Assembly: GCA_964483785.1 (NCBI GenBank)
Contig: CAZACW010000003.1
Coordinates: forward strand, 32,010-96,009
Origin: JABDGZ01 sp964483785
GTDB lineage: Bacteria > Omnitrophota > Gorgyraeia > Zapsychrales > Fredricksoniimonadaceae
DNA length: 64,000 nt
Reading direction: 5' to 3'
Shown here: piece after piece, positions 23,712 through 31,690 of the stretch
Numbering within the stretch: the first letter of the stretch is position 1
Layout: each line of letters opens with the position of its first letter
Position numbers and translations under genes: made by a program
Notes under the pieces: generated by a model
Databases searched by the model: none
The model's input: only the letters and a program-made list of their open reading frames with translations
Told to the model about the DNA's origin: nothing

Positions 23712-25295
23712 TTAAGGCACCGGGGTGGTGGATTCATCTCTGGGGAAGGGGTCGTAATAGGTCTTGTTGCCTTTGATGGTCGGAGTTGTTTCCATGTATT
23801 CCTGGGGGCTGATATGCACGTCCCCGTTGATGATATGCGGCGTTAAAAAGATCACGATTTCCGTTTTTTTCATGTTACGGTTTTCCGTGTTAAAGGCCTT
23901 GCCCAAAAACGGCAAGTCGCCCAAGACCGGGATCTTGGTCTTATTGTTGACCAGCTCATCGGTCATCAGCCCGCCGATGATGATGGTGATCCCGTTTTTG
24001 ATGCGCACCGTGGTCTGCACCTCGGAGGTGTCCACGATGGGGATCACCGTGCCGTCAGAGGCCGTGAAAGGCTTAGGCTCCTCATTGGAGATCTCCGGCT
24101 TGATCTTCATGGTGATGTAGCCGTCATCGTGGATGGTCGGCGTCACGTGCAATTTCACGCCGGTATCGATAAAGTTGACGGCCTCCGCCGTGGTGGAGGC
24201 CCCTTGCGCCGGGGTCGTGGTGGTGCTGGTCGTATAGGGAATGGTGGTCCCGATTAAAATGCTGGCTTCCTGGTTGTTGACCACGGCCAGGCGCGGATCA
24301 GAAAGGGTGCGGGACTTGCCAAAGGTGTCTAAGGCCTGCAGGAGCATGTAATACGAGGTCGCGTTGAGCGTCCCGATGGAGGCTGTGCCCACTCCGGTGG
24401 TGATATTGCCCGGGATGGGGAAATTGCTGATCAAGGTCAGATTGGTGTCTCCGGTCACATGATGCAGGACTTTTTCCCAGTTGATGCCCATTTGGTACTG
24501 GTCGCCCAGGGTGATCTGCACGATCTTGGCTTCAATGAACACTTCCTTGTCGTTTTTGTCAATGGCCCTGATCATGGTGCCGATTTCCTCAATTTTAGGC
24601 GGAATGTCCATGACCACCAGGGTGTTGGAGCGGGCGTCGAATTCAATGCTGCCCACGTCCTTAGTCAGCATGGGCCCGATGGTCTTGGCCAATTCCTCGG
24701 CCTTGGCGTAATTGATGTTAAAGACCTTGGTCTTTAACGGGATGTCGATTTGGTGGATATATTTCATGATGTCCACCAGCTTGCTGTCCGCAACGTCCTC
24801 GACGATGATGCTGTTGGATTTGCTGTCCGCGATCACCTTGCCGCTGAGGCTTTTGATTTGAGTGAGCACAGCCACCACGTCCGCGGCCTTGGCCGACTGC
24901 AGGGAAACGATGGTGCTTTGCATGTTGACCCCGAATTTATGGCCGGTGGCCTGCTCATAATCCGCGGCCGTCATGATCTGGGTCACCCCATGGCTCTCGA
25001 TATAGGCTAAGTCATTGGCCTTAAGGATAATTGTCAGCGCATCATGCACGTCCACATTCTGCAGGAAGATGGTCACCCGGCCGGTGATGCTTTTGCCGGC
25101 GATGATGTTTAAGCCTGACTTGGAGGACAAAAGCTTAAGCACATCATTGATGTCCATGTCCTTGATTTCCAGGGTGTCCAACATGGCAGGCTTTTGCAAT
25201 TCTTCCTGGGCCAAGCCCCCGGAGGGGACAAAACAGACGCCCCCTGCCAGAAGCAGGAAAGCAGACAAGGCTGCAGAGCGCATGGAGATGCTCAT
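23712..25295 (-). CDS. gspD: Type II secretion outer-membrane secretin GspD
   Basis: The 527-residue secretin has a signal peptide (1-29, ending LAQ). It is followed by an N0/STN domain (MDINDVLKLLSSKSGLNII), N1-type domains (VFNINYAKAEELAKTIGPML) and the secretin core near 255-500 with EAKIVQITLGDQYQMGINW, VVNNQEASILIG, DTGVKLHVTPTI and VPVLGDLPFLGKAFN. It forms the outer-membrane channel. The length is shorter than enterobacterial GspD (about 650), consistent with fewer N domains and no S-domain. The start overlaps gspC by four bases (ATGA). A lipoprotein pilotin is not seen. Confidence 0.95.
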   Translation of the reverse strand: MSISMRSAALSAFLLLAGGVCFVPSGGLAQEELQKPAMLDTLEIKDMDINDVLKLLSSKSGLNIIAGKSITGRVTIFLQNVDVHDALTIILKANDLAYIESHGVTQIMTAADYEQATGHKFGVNMQSTIVSLQSAKAADVVAVLTQIKSLSGKVIADSKSNSIIVEDVADSKLVDIMKYIHQIDIPLKTKVFNINYAKAEELAKTIGPMLTKDVGSIEFDARSNTLVVMDIPPKIEEIGTMIRAIDKNDKEVFIEAKIVQITLGDQYQMGINWEKVLHHVTGDTNLTLISNFPIPGNITTGVGTASIGTLNATSYYMLLQALDTFGKSRTLSDPRLAVVNNQEASILIGTTIPYTTSTTTTPAQGASTTAEAVNFIDTGVKLHVTPTIHDDGYITMKIKPEISNEEPKPFTASDGTVIPIVDTSEVQTTVRIKNGITIIIGGLMTDELVNNKTKIPVLGDLPFLGKAFNTENRNMKKTEIVIFLTPHIINGDVHISPQEYMETTPTIKGNKTYYDPFPRDESTTPVP

Positions 25296-25786
25296 GGATT
25301 TTTACTTACAGGCAAACGGATCTCCTGTCCTTGATAATTGATGATCATGACCTTGCTATCGGCGCTGACGATCTTGATCCCGTCCTGCGGGTGGTCCTGG
25401 TCGATGAAAAAGGTCTGTTTGGCAAAAGCGTCCTCAACGATAAGCTGCGGCTCCTGCGCAATGACAATGCCGACCACCTTCAAATGGGCCGGAAGCTCTC
25501 CTTTGGGCGTATTTTCGATCATGCCCGACGGGCTGACATAGCTCAAGGAAAAGATGTCCCTGGGCTGGACCGCCGGGAGCGCCTCATTGGCCTTCATCTC
25601 CAGCAAGGGCGTGGACAAAGCCAGGCCCTCTTCTTTGGAGGCGGCTGCATGATGATCTTCGGCGTTCACAGTTTCATGCCCTTTGACGGTCCAAAAAAAG
25701 GCCAAATAGGCACAACAGCCCAAGGTCAAGGCCATGGACAGCCGTTGGACCCATTGAATCATCGGCCATGCTATGCGGGGATTCAT
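25292..25786 (-). CDS. gspC: Type II secretion GspC-like protein
   Basis: The 164-residue protein has one N-terminal helix (15-33) and a periplasmic homology-region domain (LPAHLKVVGIVIAQEPQLIVED, FIDQDHPQDGIKIV), as in GspC/PilP, which bridges the inner-membrane platform to the secretin. It lacks a PDZ domain. It is first in the gsp operon, preceded by an AT-rich promoter-like stretch. No clear ribosome site precedes ATG 25786; ATG 25762 is an alternative start. Confidence 0.8.
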   Translation of the reverse strand: MNPRIAWPMIQWVQRLSMALTLGCCAYLAFFWTVKGHETVNAEDHHAAASKEEGLALSTPLLEMKANEALPAVQPRDIFSLSYVSPSGMIENTPKGELPAHLKVVGIVIAQEPQLIVEDAFAKQTFFIDQDHPQDGIKIVSADSKVMIINYQGQEIRLPVSKNP

Positions 25787-25798
25787 ATCTTTTTTTTA

Positions 25799-25826
25799 AT
25801 TATACTCTTTAAATTTTATTTCAAAA
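25799..25826 (-). promoter_or_regulatory. Possible promoter of the T2SS-exosortase operon
   Basis: A perfect TATAAT (25804-25799) on the minus strand is preceded by TTTTGA at a 16-base spacing within AT-rich DNA. The box ends only 12 bases before ATG 25786, so the transcript would have almost no leader if both calls are right. The -35 match is poor. Confidence 0.4.
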
Positions 25827-25863
25827 GGAAAAGATAAACTTTTTGGGAGGCTTGCACCCTCTT

Positions 25864-25897
25864 TTAAGGAAGCAGGGGTGGGGCCCTGCTTCCTTAA
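25864..25897. terminator. Perfect 14 bp hairpin between the beta-helix gene and gspC
   Basis: TTAAGGAAGCAGGG pairs perfectly with CCCTGCTTCCTTAA around a six-base loop, 13 bases after the stop of the giant secreted protein. On the minus strand the stem is followed by AAGAGGG rather than a T-run, so it may be a weak or processing-type 3' end, or an mRNA-stabilising hairpin, rather than a classical intrinsic terminator. Confidence 0.6.
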
Positions 25898-25909
25898 GGT
25901 GTTCAGCAA

Positions 25910-28900
25910 TTACTTCACTACAATTTTATTGCCGTTGGACATCGTTGTCCATCCGGAGCTGTCCGTGGCCTTGGCGCTGATGCTATAGGTCCCTGGACGG
26001 ACATTGTACCAGACCATCTTATAAGAAGGGCCGCTGTAGGCAGATCCTAAATACAGCCATCCATTGGCATAATAATCCACCTTGGCAATATAGCCGCCAT
26101 GGGCTGTTACGCTTGAGCTCAAGGACAAATTGCTGTAGGCCCTGACCGTGGCATTATTGGCCGGACTCAGCATGGAGACGCTGGGCGCCATGTGCGCATT
26201 CACAGTGATGTTCACTGCGGGTGCGAAGAACACATTGCCGTTGGTATCCGTGGCCTTGGCCGTAATGCTGTAGGTGCCGGCCTGGGCTGAGTTCCAATTC
26301 ACGTTATAGGGGCTGCTGGTGGCCTCGCCCAAATAAATGGAACCCGCATAATAATCGACCCTGGCTGGCGCGCTGTCCGTCACATTGGCCGTTAAGATGA
26401 TGTTGGACGGTATGGTGAAGGAAGCGTTGTTAAGCGCAGCTGTAATGACGATGGTCGGCGCGACAACAGGCGCTGTTACCGTAATGCTGACAGCGGCTGA
26501 AGTAACGCTGACTCCGCCATTGTCCGTGGCGATAGCCGTTAAGCTGTAGCTGCCGGCTGTTGGATTCTGCCATGACAAGGCAAAGGGGCTGGCTGTGGCC
26601 GTGCCCAGCAGGCTTGACCCGCTGTAAAAAGCCACCTTGGAGATGATGCCGTTATTTTCAGAAGCTGAAGCGGCCAGGTTGATCGCAGAACCTGCCGTAA
26701 AATGACTTCCTCCGGCCGGGCTGGTGATGGAGACCTGCGGCAAAGACGGGACCACAGGCACCACGGGCGCAGCTTTGACCGTGACGGTCACCGGCACAGA
26801 TGAAGCGGTCATGCCGTTGGCGTCCTGGGTCTGGGCCGTGAAGGTATAGGGCCCGGCCTGGATATTAGTATTGATGAAGTTTAAGGAATTACCGTTGGCT
26901 GAATTCAACAGAACGCCTGCCCCGTTAAAAAGGGAGACCTTGGCAATGCTTCCGTTGGCCTCTGAAGCCGCGGCTGTGACCGTGACATTATCGCCGGCTG
27001 TAAAGCTGCTGCCATCGGCCGGGCTGGTGATGGCCACGGTCGGCAAAGAAGGAAGCAGCGGCGGTGCGGTCACTGTCACCGTCACCGGCGCGGATGTTGC
27101 CAAAATGCCGTTGGCATCCGTGGCCGTAGCGGTCAAGGCATAACTGCCCGCAGCGATATTGTTCATGACCATGCTATAAGAAGAAAGCCCGCTGGATCCA
27201 AGCAGGGCTGTTCCATTGTAGATGGAGATATTGGTAATGGTCCCATTGGCTTCGGAAGCGGAAGCTGTGATGGTCAGATTGGTCCCGGCGGTGATGGAAG
27301 AGCCGCTGACCGGACTGGTGATGGCCACGGTCGGTGTTGCCAGGACACTGCCGCTGCAGATCCCGTTGGAACACATGACGCTTAAGCATTCTGCATTAAA
27401 AAAGCAGGTGCCGCCGTTGGCGACCAGGGAACCGTGCTGATAGGCGCCGATGTCCCATGAAGTCCCGCGGGCATTGTTATTGTAATCATTGGATGTTCCG
27501 TTTAACGTGATGACCCCGGCCGTACCGATCAAGGGGCTGTTGGCCGTGGGATAAAACTGGTCTGCCAGGCCGGTGCCGGTATATACAAAGGAACTGTTGA
27601 GATTGAAATTGCCGCTGACGCCGGCATTGGCCGGATTGCTGCAGATATCATGACTGCCGGCGCAATCCTGGGGATCATAAACATGATAGACCAGATTATT
27701 ATTTTCAACCACGTGGGCGCAGCTGCCCGCGTCATTTTCCCAGAACCTGGTTTGCTGGGCATCGCCGTTGGTGTAATCCGGCGCGCCGATGACTAAGCTG
27801 TTGTTGACATTCAGGGCCACATTGCCGCCGCCGCACCAGGATGTGGTCAGCTCAATATTGGTGCCGCCGTTGGAATACAGCGTTGAGTTGGACACATTAA
27901 AGGAAGTGGTGGTATTGGGCACGGCAAAGACCAGGCCGTCGCCGGCTGCGCGGCAGAAATCATGGCCGTTGACCGGCGGGCAATTGCCGTAAGAATCGCA
28001 GACTGCCGTAAAACTCTGGCCCTGGAAGAAATTGCAGTCATTGATGATCTGGGAATTTTCAATGTTCACCGCGCCGTAGTTCAGCTTCAATTGCTGGCTT
28101 TCATTGCCTTCGGCCCTGACACGGTAGGCATTGAAGGTCCCGGTGCCGTTGCAATGCAGATTATCGATGCCTCCCTTGGTGTTATAGGAGACATTGGTAT
28201 TGCTCATGTTCACCAAATTGCAGATTCCGCTGCCGGCTTCCATGCCCCAGCCGTCGGCCAGGATAGAGCCGTTGCTGCTGCTGTCATCAGCGCAATCGTG
28301 ATAATTTAAGGTGTCAAAGGGATTGCTCGAATGCAGCGGATACACCGAACCGCAGCCGTTAAAGACAATGGTCTCGCCATTGACCGTGGTGGTGCCGGCC
28401 AAGCTCATGGTCCCGCTGTTGCTGATATTCTGGCCCAGGCCCACCCCGCCGGCCCCGTTGCCGTTGATGATATTATTGGTTTCCGTAAAATTGCTTAAAT
28501 TTCCGGTTGTGACCCCCCAATAGGACATGCCGTGGATCCAGTTGTTTTGCAAGTTGATATTGGAGCCGGTCAAGCTGACACCGGTAAGGCCGTAATTGCC
28601 GTAAGGTGAGGAAAATCCATTGTTGGGCTTATGGCAGGCGTTGGGAAAGCCGTTGATCGAGCCTGCAGGATTGGCGCCGTTGGTAACGCAGGATGAATGC
28701 TGGGTGATTTCCAGGTTATTGATGACCGTGTTAGCGCTGTTATTGTCATTCAGGACCTGGACCACTTGTTCACGTCCCCACAGTTGCGGCCTGTGCGCGC
28801 CAATGCCGATCACTGAAGCATTGGACGGTATATTGGCCATGGTGCAGTTTTCAGGCACAGGTGCGTAACAATTACTGCCGTTGGTGGGGGTGATCACTCC

Positions 28901-29242
28901 GGTCACGTCCAGACCAATGGGATACTGGGCCTGGGTGCCGGGATTCATATCGCTGTCGCCCACTATATAAAGGGTGTCCCCGTCTGCCATGACGCCTGGA
29001 CGGTCGCAGGTGTTCCAGCCGGTATTACCGCAGCCGGCCCCCAGCACATACATGGGATTGGACAAGGCGCAGGGTTGATTCAAGCCGCTTCCAGGATAAA
29101 CTGCATTGGTGGTTCCAGTGCATTGGACAGGTGTTCCGCCGCCGTCTCTTACGTACCAGGTTGCTGCGGAGGCGTTCACTGCACCCATAGCCCAGAAGCC
29201 CAAGACCATTGTGATGCTGATTGCCAAATTTGTTTTTTTCAT
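25910..29242 (-). CDS. Giant secreted beta-helix/Ig-repeat protein A (riboswitch-controlled)
   Basis: The protein has 1110 residues. A signal peptide at 1-27 (ending ASA) is followed by WYVRDGGG. Residues about 30-610 are Asn/Gly/Ser-rich with many short repeats of VxNxxI or NxxI type and paired cysteines, consistent with a parallel beta-helix (NVNNSLVIGAP, DFCRAAGDGLVFAVP, ADQFYPTANSPLIG). A short Cys-rich linker (GGTCFFNAECLSVMCSNGIC) follows, then five tandem Ig-like domains of about 95 residues, each starting xPxVxITSPxxGS and ending TVT. No C-terminal PEP-CTERM, LPXTG or T9SS signal is visible, so T2SS export is the best guess. It may be an adhesin, carbohydrate-binding or lyase-like surface protein; no catalytic site was identified. 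The gene is preceded by a promoter, a riboswitch and a terminator. Confidence 0.85.
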   Translation of the reverse strand: MKKTNLAISITMVLGFWAMGAVNASAATWYVRDGGGTPVQCTGTTNAVYPGSGLNQPCALSNPMYVLGAGCGNTGWNTCDRPGVMADGDTLYIVGDSDMNPGTQAQYPIGLDVTGVITPTNGSNCYAPVPENCTMANIPSNASVIGIGAHRPQLWGREQVVQVLNDNNSANTVINNLEITQHSSCVTNGANPAGSINGFPNACHKPNNGFSSPYGNYGLTGVSLTGSNINLQNNWIHGMSYWGVTTGNLSNFTETNNIINGNGAGGVGLGQNISNSGTMSLAGTTTVNGETIVFNGCGSVYPLHSSNPFDTLNYHDCADDSSSNGSILADGWGMEAGSGICNLVNMSNTNVSYNTKGGIDNLHCNGTGTFNAYRVRAEGNESQQLKLNYGAVNIENSQIINDCNFFQGQSFTAVCDSYGNCPPVNGHDFCRAAGDGLVFAVPNTTTSFNVSNSTLYSNGGTNIELTTSWCGGGNVALNVNNSLVIGAPDYTNGDAQQTRFWENDAGSCAHVVENNNLVYHVYDPQDCAGSHDICSNPANAGVSGNFNLNSSFVYTGTGLADQFYPTANSPLIGTAGVITLNGTSNDYNNNARGTSWDIGAYQHGSLVANGGTCFFNAECLSVMCSNGICSGSVLATPTVAITSPVSGSSITAGTNLTITASASEANGTITNISIYNGTALLGSSGLSSYSMVMNNIAAGSYALTATATDANGILATSAPVTVTVTAPPLLPSLPTVAITSPADGSSFTAGDNVTVTAAASEANGSIAKVSLFNGAGVLLNSANGNSLNFINTNIQAGPYTFTAQTQDANGMTASSVPVTVTVKAAPVVPVVPSLPQVSITSPAGGSHFTAGSAINLAASASENNGIISKVAFYSGSSLLGTATASPFALSWQNPTAGSYSLTAIATDNGGVSVTSAAVSITVTAPVVAPTIVITAALNNASFTIPSNIILTANVTDSAPARVDYYAGSIYLGEATSSPYNVNWNSAQAGTYSITAKATDTNGNVFFAPAVNITVNAHMAPSVSMLSPANNATVRAYSNLSLSSSVTAHGGYIAKVDYYANGWLYLGSAYSGPSYKMVWYNVRPGTYSISAKATDSSGWTTMSNGNKIVVK
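25913..27344 (-). repeat. Five tandem Ig-like repeats of about 285 bp
   Basis: The 3' part of protein A is built from five diverged copies, each encoding a domain that begins VAITSP or a variant (VSITSP, IVITAA, VSMLSP) and contains SLTATATD- or SITAKATD-like strands. The 1432 bases divide into five units of about 286. The copies are diverged enough to argue against very recent amplification. Confidence 0.8.
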
Positions 29243-29274
29243 AACCCACCTCGCCGTTGGGGCATTACATTAAA

Positions 29275-29318
29275 TTAAAAAACCTATTCCTCGTTTGCAC
29301 AAAGAATAGGTTTTTTAA
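29275..29318 (-). terminator. Intrinsic terminator of the riboswitch leader
   Basis: On the minus strand AAAAAACCTATTC pairs with GAATAGGTTTTTT across a 14-base loop and ends in a run of T. It lies six bases after the riboswitch P1 helix and 32 bases before ATG 29242, the right place for ligand-controlled attenuation. Confidence 0.88.
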
Positions 29319-29323
29319 TGGTG

Positions 29324-29418
29324 AATATGGCAACTGGCTACCTGTCCGGGCTACGGCCCGGGGTAAGGCCCTATAGCTTTGTGCCCCACCCTTTCGGGTG
29401 GTTTACCTTTTACATATC
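29324..29418 (-). ncRNA. GEMM-I (c-di-GMP-I class) riboswitch
   Basis: On the minus strand the transcript carries the family landmarks in order: GGTAAACC (29407-29400), a stem CCACCC with GAAA tetraloop and GGGTGG, the linker GCACAAAGCTATAGGGCC, a GC stem CCGGGC-CGTA-GCCCGG, and the tetraloop-receptor side GGTAGCCAGTTGCC. The outer P1 helix forms between 29418-29413 (GATATG) and 29329-29324 (CATATT). These features define the GEMM-I fold that binds c-di-GMP or, in some variants, 3',3'-cGAMP. The base contacting the second ligand nucleotide cannot be assigned by eye because the short P1b helix (GGT with GCT) can be aligned in two registers. It controls secreted protein A by transcription termination. 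Confidence 0.92.
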
Positions 29419-29425
29419 TAAGCGA

Positions 29426-29454
29426 AGCATAACACGTAATTCTTGTGTTGTCAA
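29426..29454 (-). promoter_or_regulatory. Strong sigma-70 promoter for the riboswitch transcript
   Basis: The minus strand has a perfect TTGACA (29454-29449), exactly 17 bases, then TATGCT (29431-29426). The predicted start near 29419 coincides with the first base of the riboswitch P1 helix. The rest of the gap (29455-29611) is AT-rich and shows nothing else I recognise. Confidence 0.85.
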
Positions 29455-29611
29455 GTTTACTAAAAATCAAATATAATTTGATATTAGGTATATTATTTGC
29501 CTAATAATCAAAGTATATTTTTGCGGTCAAGATTAAAAAGATCGATGTCAAATTCGACAGAAACAGGTTTTTATCCTAAAAAATTATTGTAAACCTTAGA
29601 TAGATATTGAA

Positions 29612-31678
29612 TTAAGATTGTGGTGAAGAGGATTTGGCAGGAGGCAGTTTTTGGTCGGAAACGGTTATCAGCACAGGTTTTGAGACAGTTGTCCTGCCTT
29701 CCGTGTCCGTGGCTGTGGCGATAATGGAATAGGTCCCTAAAGCGACTTTTTCAGCCATATATTCATAGGGAAGCCGGCTGACCGTTCCCAAAAGATTCAT
29801 TCCATTGTAATAAAAATTGACATGGGCAATGGTGCCGTTGATCTCTGAAGCAGCGGCTATAATGGCCACGTTCGACCCGGCCGGGAACATCGTATCTTTA
29901 ACCGGCCTGGTGATAACGATTTCAGGATTATATTTAATCTGGGGCAAGGCCGCAGCCGGCTTGCCGCTGGTGATATTCTTGGACAAAGCGTTGAACGGAT
30001 TGTTTTTAAGGCCAAGCAGGCTGTTGGCTGATGTTCCTTGATAATAGGTATCTGCCCTGCCCCCTGCCTGGCCCATGGGTATTTTATCGGCAAAATCAGG
30101 TTTTTTGCCGCATGCGTTTAAAAATCCGCTGCAGCCGTGATTATTGTTTCTGGTGTGGTACACCGTATTGCCCAGCTGGTCCCATTTCAGGTTTCCACAG
30201 CTTCCTGCGCCATCGCCGTTGCTTCCCGCATTGTAAATATAGCTGGTCAAGGCATTGCCGCCGGCGCTGTTGAAGGAAGTATCATCGATCCAGGCATAGC
30301 CGCCCAGCACCACATTATTTTTCAAAGATATGGAGGTGGAACCGTCACAGCCGCTGCCGTTAATATCCGATGATTCCAAGCTTATATTCCCATTGCTTAA
30401 AATCGTGTTATTTTCCAAAGAGGTATGGCTGTGATTGGTCACGTTAAAGACCACTGCGTCTCCCAGGGCCCGGCAAATGTCCCCGCCTTTAAAACCCGGC
30501 GAAGAGACCGCAGCGCCCAGCCACCAGCCGCAATCACCGATTACAACACTGTTGGTCATGCGGGAGTTTAAGGCATTCATCTTCACCTGATTGCCGGCAT
30601 TGCCCTCAAAGAGCATCTTGTCAATGAAGATGTTCCCGTCCCCATTGCCGTGCAGGGTGTCTAAGCCGTCCTGGGTGTTAAAACTGATGGAGCCTGGGCC
30701 CTGGATGCTCCAGTTGCCCGCTCCTCCGTGTCCCACATTGCCGAAGGCCAGGCCGTCCCCGTAACCGCTTTGGTTTTGGCCGAAACAATCCGTGAGATTG
30801 GAAGGGCTGTCCATCACCAGATCATTATTTAAGGGATAGGACTCGACACAGCCGTTGTATTCGATCACCGGCTGATCAAAGGTCAAGGTGCCGGAAATCA
30901 CGGCATTGGTCCCGGTCGTAAATCCGCCATATCCGTTGCCGATGATCCTCAAGCGCGTAAAGACAGCACTGCCTAAATTGTCCGTGTTGATGCCGTAGCG
31001 CCCCATCCCATGCACATAGACATCAATGATATGGACATCATCCCCTCCTATATTTAATCCATCCAGCGCCCAGGGTCCGTAGGGATAAGGGCCGTCGTAA
31101 TTACAGCCTTTGTCCGGGGAATTATAAGCGCAGCTGGCGTGGTCGGTGATGTCCAGATTTTGAAGCACAAGATGGTTGTTGTTGGCATTGAGGATTTGCC
31201 ATAATCTTTGCGTGCCCCATAATTGCGGCTTGTGCTGGCCCGTGCCGATGATGGAGCTGGGCTGTAAAGCGCTAAGGCCGGCAGGCAGATTGCCCAGGGT
31301 GCAGTCATAGGGGTAGGACTCGGCACATCCCGGCGTCGCGTTATTCTCCCCGTCATCATATCCGATTTCATATTGGGCCTGGCCTCCGTTTGCCGGATCA
31401 TCGCCGCTGATGTACAAGGTGTCCCCCGCATGCATCACACCGGCATTGGCGCAATTGTTTCCGGCATTGCCGCAGCCCCAGCCTAAGGCATAGCGCGGAT
31501 GATTAAAGGCGCAGTCAACAGCACTGCCGGAGCCGGGATAGGCTGCATCCGCTGTGCCGGAGCATTCTTCCGGCGTCCCCCCATCCGGGCGGACATAATA
31601 GGCCGCGGCCAGGGCAAGGGTCTGGGAAAACACGGCCAGACCGAGAAACAGGATGAATATGAAAATGGGTTTGTTCAT
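29612..31678 (-). CDS. Secreted beta-helix protein B with one Ig-like domain
   Basis: The 688-residue paralog of its neighbours has a signal peptide at 1-24 (ending LAA), the shared start YYVRPDGGTPEECSGTADAAYPG, and a beta-helix-type region to about residue 585 (HGMGRYGINTDNLG, RMTNSVVIGDCGWW, VVFNVTNHSHTSLENNTILSNG). A single Ig-like domain (IVITRPVKDTMFPAGS and TYSIIATATD) is followed by a short Lys/Ser tail. Compared with proteins A and C it is clearly diverged and lacks the Cys-rich linker. It starts 12 bases after the stop of protein C and is probably co-transcribed with it. No membrane anchor or sorting tail is visible, so T2SS export is plausible. Confidence 0.82.
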   Translation of the reverse strand: MNKPIFIFILFLGLAVFSQTLALAAAYYVRPDGGTPEECSGTADAAYPGSGSAVDCAFNHPRYALGWGCGNAGNNCANAGVMHAGDTLYISGDDPANGGQAQYEIGYDDGENNATPGCAESYPYDCTLGNLPAGLSALQPSSIIGTGQHKPQLWGTQRLWQILNANNNHLVLQNLDITDHASCAYNSPDKGCNYDGPYPYGPWALDGLNIGGDDVHIIDVYVHGMGRYGINTDNLGSAVFTRLRIIGNGYGGFTTGTNAVISGTLTFDQPVIEYNGCVESYPLNNDLVMDSPSNLTDCFGQNQSGYGDGLAFGNVGHGGAGNWSIQGPGSISFNTQDGLDTLHGNGDGNIFIDKMLFEGNAGNQVKMNALNSRMTNSVVIGDCGWWLGAAVSSPGFKGGDICRALGDAVVFNVTNHSHTSLENNTILSNGNISLESSDINGSGCDGSTSISLKNNVVLGGYAWIDDTSFNSAGGNALTSYIYNAGSNGDGAGSCGNLKWDQLGNTVYHTRNNNHGCSGFLNACGKKPDFADKIPMGQAGGRADTYYQGTSANSLLGLKNNPFNALSKNITSGKPAAALPQIKYNPEIVITRPVKDTMFPAGSNVAIIAAASEINGTIAHVNFYYNGMNLLGTVSRLPYEYMAEKVALGTYSIIATATDTEGRTTVSKPVLITVSDQKLPPAKSSSPQS

Positions 31679-31690
31679 GATTTGGAGAAT

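Noticed and set aside
29324..29418. Firm assignment of the riboswitch as a cGAMP sensor
   Set aside because: One alignment register puts A where c-di-GMP riboswitches have G, but a second register restores G; the ligand cannot be decided by eye.
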